From NCBI GenBank assembly GCA_001632435.1, contig KV424019.1, positions 28,725 to 92,724 of the forward strand: a stretch of DNA of 64,000 nucleotides, given 5' to 3'. Numbering within the stretch: position 1 is the stretch's first letter; every line of letters begins with the position of its first letter. This document shows, piece after piece, positions 57,568 to 64,000 of the stretch. Under the pieces are notes generated by a model. That model saw only the letters and a program-made list of their open reading frames with translations, was not told where the DNA came from and ran no database searches. The position numbers were made by a program, and so were the translations under genes. This DNA is from Calocera cornea HHB12733. Its lineage: Eukaryota; Basidiomycota; Dacrymycetes; Dacrymycetales; Dacrymycetaceae.

Positions 57568-60500
57568 TCATGCCCTCACGAAGGACAAGACAAAGATCGT
57601 GTCCCCGATCTGCTGCGTCTCCTCGACAAACACCGTAACGTCCTGCGGCCGCTTGCTCTCGTGGACGGGGACGCTCCGCACTGCCTTCCTGATCATGTCA
57701 GTGTACTCTTCCATGATGGCGACGAGATCCTCGCCCTCGCCCTCCTCAAATCGGTAGTACACCTCCACGTCGTCCGTTGGCTGGAGGCCGGCGGACTTGC
57801 GTAATCTTTGCACCCGGTTGATGACTTCGCGAGCCATGCCCTCACCCTCAAGCTCCGGGTGGTTGCGCACGTCAAGGATGACCACAACATCATTATCGGT
57901 TGCCGTGTCATGTCCGCCGTCAGCCTCGAGCTCGACGAATCGGCTGACTTGCAGATCTCCATGGACAAGTGGGATACCAGCAACATGGATCTTGCCCGTC
58001 GCAACGTACTGTTTGACTTCGTCAGTGGTCAGAGTCGGCAGCGCATTCTTGACTTTGACAAGGTCCTTCCGCAGCTTCTTGCCAAGTGTTGGCCAGTCGG
58101 CTGTTGCCCGGTAGCCAACGCCAATGTCGTGCTCTTCTGAGGTGAGGAGGACCTCGCGCACGTTGAGCTCAGACTCTATGTACGGAAGCAGTAACTGGGC
58201 GTCATTGAGGTATTCTTTTGATGGGTGGAAGATGGTCAAGGTCTTCAGCGGTCGCTGAGTAAACCCTGTCAGCAATATGTAATGGGGCCACCACGAATAA
58301 CTCACCTTTAATGAGATGTTGTGCTTCTCACGCAGGCCACGGGATAGTTCGATGACGCTCTGCATACGCTTGACCTGGCGCTCAATGACCGGGTCGAGGT
58401 AGTCCTCGTTGACCTGAGGGAAGCTGATGAAATGGATAGAGCGAGCATCGTCATTGCCGAAGTACGACTCGGGGATGAACTGTCTCAATCCCTGGTAAAG
58501 GTTTTCGGTGAGGAACGGCGTGAAAGAAGACATTGTGCGGCAGAGAGTGAACAGCGCCTCGAAAAGGGTATTGAGAGCGAAGACGCAGTCGTTCGCCGAG
58601 TCACCGCCTTTTAAGCGCCGGCGGTTGAAGCGGATGTACCAGTTTGTGAGCTCATCGACGAGGTCCAGCAGGCGGGGGATAATGGTATAAAGGCGGTAGG
58701 CGGCCATCTCCTCGCGCACAAGCTTGATGAGAGACTGACACCGCGCGAGGATCCAGCGATCCATGATATTAGGCGAGCGCTTTGCATGTGGGTCCCACAT
58801 GAAGTCGACGTTGGTCGTCTTCTTGAGCAGGGCCACTTGGGCGAGGAAGAAGCGGAAGGAGTTGAGCCACGGAAGGAGGACGCGGGAGACGACCTCGCGC
58901 ACACCGTCTTCACGGAAGCGCAGGTTCTCGCCACGGGTGATGGGAGAGTTGACGAGGAACATTCTGTGACAAACATGAGCACCCTGAACACTCCCAGCCA
59001 GAACTCCACATACCTCAGCGCATCGGCGCCCAGCTTATCCACGAGGATGGTAGGATCCGGGTAGTTCTTCTTACTCTTGCTCATCTTCTTCCCGTTCTCA
59101 GCCAGCACGAGACCAGTGACGATCAGGTTCTCCCACGGGGCGGTGTCAAACAGATGCGTGGAGAGCACCAGGAGGGTATAGAACCAACCACGAGTCTGAT
59201 CCAGGCCTTCGCAGATGAACTGCGCCGGGAAGGTCTTTTCGAACAACTCCTTGTTCTCGAACGGATAGTGGTTCTGCGCATATGGCATCGCGCCAGACTC
59301 GAACCAGCAGTCGAATACCTCGGGCACGCGGTGCAGAACGCCCTTACCCTGCTGCGAGGGAATCGTGATGTCGTCGATGCTTTCGCGGTGCAGGTCGGTG
59401 ATGTCATCCCTACCGCTCAGGTCCTTCAGCTGCTGGACCGAAGAGATAGAGACGATCTCCTCGTAGTCGTCCGACACCCAGAGCGGGATGGGTGTGCCCC
59501 AATACCGGTTCCGGGCAATGTTCCAGTCCCGGGCATTGGCGAGCCAGTTGCCGAACCGCAATTCGCCGACGGACGCAGGCACCCAGCGCGTCCTGCGGTT
59601 GTTCTCTACGAGCTTGTCGACGACGGGCTGGACGCGGACGAACCAGACCGGGATGGCGCGCTGGATGAGCGGCGTGCCGGAACGCCAGCAGTGCGGATAC
59701 GAGTGAACAATGGTGGACTGGACGATCAGCTTGCCGCGCGCCTTGAGCACGCGCTGGATCGCCTTGTCGGCATCCTTCACGTACTGGCCTTCAAAGTCCG
59801 GTACCTCCTTCGTGAAGCATCCCGCGTCATCCAGCGGGCAGGGAGGCATCTCGTCTGACCGTACAACGCCGTTCGCGATCGCGATACGGTGATCCTCGTC
59901 ACCGAACGCCGGGGCCTGCTGGACAATGCCCGTACCGTCCTCGGCAGTGACGTACGTGTCGCAGAGCACGCGGAACGCGCGGTCCTCGTACTGTTCCGTG
60001 AAGTAGTCAAACAGCGGAACGTAGCGCCAGCCCTTCATGTCCGATCCCTTAAACTGGCCGAGCTTCTTGAACTTTGCCTTCTTCGGGTCCTTGTATAGCG
60101 TCTTGAGAAGGCCTTCGTACAGGATGTAGTTCTCGTCGCGCTCCTCGTCGTGGATTTTGATGTAGGTGAAGTCCGGGTGGACGCAAACGGCGAGGTTGGA
60201 GGGGAGTGTCCATGGGGTGGTCGTCCATGCAAGGAGGGAAGTCTTGGCGTCATCGACGAGGGTAAAGGCGACAGTGACTGTGAGCGACCGTCAGATGAAT
60301 TCCACGAGTAGCAGTATATATCACGCACCTGCAGGATCGCTGACATCCCTGTAATCCTGCCCCGCCTCAAAATTTGACAATGGCGTCGTACACCCAGTGG
60401 AATACGGCATAACCCTCAGCCCACGATAGACCATCCCTTTCTTGTACAGCTCTCCAAACACCCACCACACGCTCTCCATAAACGTGGGGTACAGCGTCTT

Positions 60501-61062
60501 GTAGTCATTATCAAAGTCGATCCAGCGGCCGATGCGCTCGACCATCGTCCGCCACTCGCCCGCGTACCGCATCACGATCGCGCGGCACTCGGCGTTGTAC
60601 TTGTCAATGCCCATCGCGAGCACGTCCTCCTTGCCGCGGATGCCGAGCTTCTTGTCGATCTCGTGCTCGACTGGGAGACCGTGCGTGTCCCAGCCGAAGC
60701 GCCGCTCGACGTGGAATCCAGACGAAGTTGCATGTCGAGTGATGATGTCCTGCAACCCGATATATCAGCACCCGCTCGACGCAATCAGTCCACTGCGACG
60801 CACCTTGATCGTCCCGGCCAAGATATGCCCATAATGCGGCAAGCCCGTCGCAAAGGGCGGTCCATCATAGAACGAGAACTCTGGCCTCCCCTCCGACAGC
60901 TTCAAGGACGTCTTGAACGCATCGATCTCGCGCCAGTACGCCAGCACCTTCTCCTCCTCTTTGGCAAAGTCGAATTTTGCGGCCACTGAGCTCTCTGTCA
61001 GCTTTCCGGTCCGCGCGACCTAATGACAAAAGAGGCGCACCATCATGCGCGGGGAAAGGCAT
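57568..61062 (-). CDS. ILS1: Cytosolic isoleucyl-tRNA synthetase
   Basis: Class I aminoacyl-tRNA synthetase charging tRNA-Ile in the cytosol. The start is recovered by splicing: a 22-nt first exon (61041-61062, MPFPAHD), a 55-nt intron with a GCTGAC branch site, then [20 protein letters not shown]. The HIGH motif is PHYGH in [16 protein letters not shown]. The editing-domain region contains [20 protein letters not shown] sequence, and WGTPIPLW and [12 protein letters not shown] lead to KMSKS in [16 protein letters not shown]. The anticodon-binding part includes [20 protein letters not shown] sequence, [15 protein letters not shown] and [19 protein letters not shown]-terminal extension ends [17 protein letters not shown], as in eukaryotic cytosolic enzymes. 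About six exons. No mitochondrial presequence, so the organellar enzyme must be elsewhere. Confidence 0.95.
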
Positions 61063-61430
61063 CCTTTCAGTCTGCCGCGTGCCTGCAGTGTGCTAACAGC
61101 GACCAGGGTGGTGATGGTGATGGTAAAGCAAAGAGATGTTGGTCGTCTGACTCGACCGGTCGGTTGTCAGAAATAGGCAAGCGCTTCGAGGGTGCGCCCG
61201 ACTCAGCCTCAACCGCCCAGCACATTTCCACTTTTCTGCTTCCGCTCGGAGCCGAGCACGGGAATACGTGGGAGGGTATAGTTAAGGGTCCCGTACCAGG
61301 CCGAGGGCAGTCAAGGAGTTGCCAAGCGGGTGCATTGCATACAAGCGACTAGTAATTACATATTGGATGAATAGGATACCTCTAAGTGATCCGCCCAGTC
61401 CCTTCTCCAAGAGTCCGAGAGCGCACAAGC

Positions 61431-63266
61431 TCAGCACTGCGGGCCCGCCTCGCCCTTGTCCCCATTCTCGCTCTGGACATGGAGGTGCACGCGGACCTCC
61501 TTGACCTCCTTCCGCGCGTGGGTGAGGGTCTCCCGGATACACCGCTCGACCTCGTGCGCCTCGCGCATGGTCATGCCCGGGGGCACGTCGGCGGTGAGGT
61601 CGACGAACAGCTGCGAGCCGCTCTTGACCGCGCGGACGTTGCGGATGCGGAGGAGCTCTGCGGTGGGCGTGCCGAGCGCGGCCGGGAGGGGCGTGAGCAG
61701 GCGCGCGAGCGCGTCCCGGTCCGGCGCCGGCACGCCCGCGTCCATCAGGTCCGACGCGCCGCGGATGAGCCACTTGCAGCCCTGCCAGCCGATGGCGCCG
61801 CTGACGAGGAGCCCGCCGAGCGGGTCCGCGACGGGCACGCCGGCCCACGTGCCGAGGATCGCGAACAGGGCGACGCCCGACGTCCACGCGTCGAACCGGT
61901 GGTGGTACGCGTTCGCGGCGAGCACGGTCGACTTCTCCTCGTCCGCGACCTTCTTCGTCAGGCGGTACATCCACTCCTTCACGCCCAGGGAGATGAGTGC
62001 GAACCACGCCGCGTTCGGGTCGAGCGCCAGCGCCTCGGGGTCCGCCTCGATGACCGCTTTCGCGCTCTGGGCGAGCGGCTCCAGCACGTCTGCCACGGCG
62101 GGGGCTGTCGCGGCCTGCATGTACGGCTCGAGCGCGGCCATGGTGAGGATGAGCGAGTGCTGGCCCAGGAAGTACGCCCCGCCGACCAGGAGGATCGAGA
62201 TCAGCACCGTCCCGAGCGACTCGTACTTGCCGTACCCGTACGGGTAGTCGGCGGTCGGTGCCTTCCGGGACCAGGTCCACGTGGCGAGCACGACAAAGTC
62301 GCCCAGGAGGTCTAGGGACAGTGTGAGGGTGGGCACGCGCTTAGAGAAGGGAGCGCATACCTCCTAGTGAGTGCCCCGCATCAGCCACGAGCGACGCCGA
62401 ATTCAGCGCCCACCCCGCTGCGCCCTTCCCGATTGTAAGCCCGACATTCGACAACGCTCCCAGAAGCGTCACGTTGGCGCCCCGGCCGCCTGCGACGGTT
62501 CAGTAGGGGGGTCATAGCAGAGCTCGGCGGACGCACCCTTTCCCTGGAGCGCCTTGATGAGCAGCTCCATGCCCTCCCTATCCCCCGCATGCTCGTGCGA
62601 GTGGAACATGCCCGCGTGCGCATGATCGTGATCATGGTCTCCATGGTCATGCGCTGCGGCCTTTTCTCGTGCGTGGTCCCCTGCCGCCGTCGCGTCCTTC
62701 GTGTGCCCGTTTTGGGGCTTGTCTGGCAGGGCGTTGGAGGAGGTCGACAGCGGGAGACTGCGCAGGCCGCCGCTGTGCTCCTCGGAGAGTGTGGGCTGCC
62801 GCAGGCTGCGCATTACTATGATAGACCTGCACTGGCCGGGGGGTGCGAAGGGTGGTATACGGTGCTCGGGCGAGGAGGATGTGGAAGCTGCGAGGGGTGA
62901 GGAGGAAGCGGGGTGCTGTCGTGGCAGCTGTATTCGAGTGTATTGTGCGTGTGTCGAGTAGGCAGCGCGCGAATAAGAATAAGAATAAGGATATGAAAGC
63001 GAATGGGGTTGAGGAGGTGCTGCCCAACGTGGAAGAGCGGTGGTCGAACGTGGCAGGCGCGTCCGCGCGCGCGGTGGACCGGCATTTGGAGCCGGCGCCG
63101 TGGGGACAACGGGACATGAACTCGCCGCCCGAATCCCTAGCCGCTCCCCGCCGGGCGCGGCTCGGACGAAGGCACGAGTGCTTGGGGCGCCCCGGGCTGC
63201 GGCTGCGAGCTGTCTGAGCGCGGTGCGCAGCCGGGGCTCTGTCGCGCGGGGGAGGGCGCTGGGCAT
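61431..63266 (-). CDS. CDF metal transporter, mitochondrial Mmt1/2-like
   Basis: Cation diffusion facilitator resembling yeast Mmt1/Mmt2, mitochondrial inner-membrane metal (iron) exporters. It starts at 63266 with an Arg/Ala/Ser-rich presequence-like N-terminus (MPSALPRATEPRLRTALRQL). A His/Asp-rich cluster (HDHGDHDHDHAHAGMFHSHE) precedes the membrane domain. The apparent stop after GAPT is removed by an intron of about 50 nt with GTGCGT donor and TACTGAA branch, giving KALQGK-GGRGANVTLLGALSNVG. The next junction yields ADAGHSLG-DLLGDF, the TM2 metal site. The TM5 site is HHRFDAWTSG. YPYGYGKYESLG is the family signature between them. A cytosolic CTD-like domain ends the protein (GSQLFVDLTADVPPGM, EVRVHLHVQSENG). 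Three exons. Metal identity is inferred from the subgroup. Confidence 0.9.
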
Positions 63267-64000
63267 GGGCGAGTGGGAGGGCGTGGAGGAGGGGGAGGAG
63301 GGGAGAGGAGGGAGAGGAGAGTGAGTGCGCGGGTCGTCGGTGCGGGCTGGGCGGGCGGACTGTGCGGGCGGGGGTGACGGGGGTGGAGCGGCACCAATTC
63401 GGCCAGAGCGGTCGTGGTCGCAGTAGCAGTCAGAGCTGCTTGGTGGCCCGTGGTACCGGTACTACTGTAGGGACCGATGCACTTGCTCCACCTGTCCCCC
63501 TCCTTCCTCCCCCTCCGCGAGATAGTGCCTTGATAAGATTATCTCATCTTCCCAAAACTGGTCGCACCCGTGCCCGTTCCCGTCCCCGTCGTTCGCACTA
63601 CTGCATTCTGCATCGCAGGGCTGATGTGGCCCGCCCGGCCTTCCCTCCCTCGGGGCGCGGGTCGGATATTCGTTCATCCGCCGCAGGAAGGCGCCCGCCC
63701 CCCCCGCTTGTCCTCAAACACCGGCCTGCTCATGCGCATGTTGACCCCGTTCGTCGTGACTGGTCGGCAGTCAACGTCTAATGGCTGCATCGTGCAGTAC
63801 AGGCTACGTATCGGTACAGCATATCTGTCTAGTGGCATCTACGTTTGTGTCGGTCAGCGCCCAGCGCGGCCTGGCCCGTTAGTCTAGCATCATTACAGCG
63901 TCTATACTCTACAGATCCCGTCCTCCATCCTCCGTCCTCTCCCTCTTTGACTCCCACTTCGAAAGCACTGCCGCACACCTAAGGCGCCCCCCCCCCCCCC
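63267..64000. other. Right flank, promoter of the CDF gene
   Basis: A purine-rich stretch at 63268-63322 (pyrimidine-rich on the coding strand) lies directly upstream of the CDF start. The remainder shows no gene. The window ends in a C run of about 14 bases, which could be an assembly edge or a true homopolymer. Confidence 0.5.

Noticed and set aside
61386..62315. 309-residue open frame (+) across the CDF transporter gene
   Set aside because: Antisense of a GC-rich, clearly conserved CDF coding region; composition is Arg/Glu/Val-rich as expected for a shadow frame.
62469..62510. Stop codon after GAPT splitting the CDF protein in two
   Set aside because: An intron of about 50 nt with good donor, branch and acceptor joins KALQGK to GGRGANVTLL, so there is one gene.
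63985..64000. Terminal poly-C as a telomere
   Set aside because: A plain C homopolymer is not a fungal telomere repeat (TTAGGG type); it is more likely a sequence-end artefact or simple homopolymer.

Overview
The window is nuclear DNA from a filamentous basidiomycete, most likely an agaricomycete. Genes are dense and lie on both strands. They are cut by many introns of about 45-60 nt with GT..AG ends and CTGAC/CTAAC-like branch sites, and four genes encode DUF6535 membrane proteins, a family I know mainly from mushroom-forming fungi. I see no tRNA, rRNA, CRISPR array, reverse transcriptase or transposase. A 100-N assembly gap lies at 27544-27643, and the window ends in a poly-C run.

Layout. 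0.1-2.4 kb: PhoD-like metallophosphatase (-). 3.1-6.3 kb: three EBP-like (emopamil-binding/sterol isomerase fold) membrane paralogues on -, + and - strands, with the same intron positions and phases. 6.7-8.1 kb: aldo-keto reductase of the Kv-beta type (-). 8.6-13.5 kb: P5B ATPase of the Ypk9/ATP13A2 type (-). 13.8-14.8 kb: Golgi/ER SNARE Bos1 (-). 16.1-29.6 kb: a same-strand array of four 14-TM MFS transporters (DHA2, Atr1-like), with a decayed fifth copy between the third and fourth and a 2.7-kb GC-rich gene-poor stretch. 30.8-50.5 kb: four DUF6535 genes, one on + and a head-to-tail trio on -, interrupted by an ER cyclophilin and a conserved low-complexity protein of unknown function. 51.2-54.1 kb: DUF262 protein with micro-exons. 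54.6-63.3 kb: housekeeping block with an EXS/Erd1 protein (-), Snu23 splicing factor (+), cytosolic isoleucyl-tRNA synthetase (-) and a mitochondrial-type CDF metal transporter (-).

Conserved housekeeping genes (secretory pathway, splicing, translation, metal and polyamine transport) therefore alternate with lineage-expanded membrane families (EBP-like, MFS, DUF6535) that have grown by local duplication. There is no obvious biosynthetic core enzyme, so the MFS array does not look like part of a conventional metabolite cluster. The least understood parts are the DUF6535 set, which is uncharacterised and shares a fixed N-terminal motif and intron, and the EBP-like trio, in which two catalytic glutamates of the sterol isomerase appear to be missing. 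Exon boundaries below were worked out by hand from splice signals, reading frame and comparison between paralogues; no search was run.
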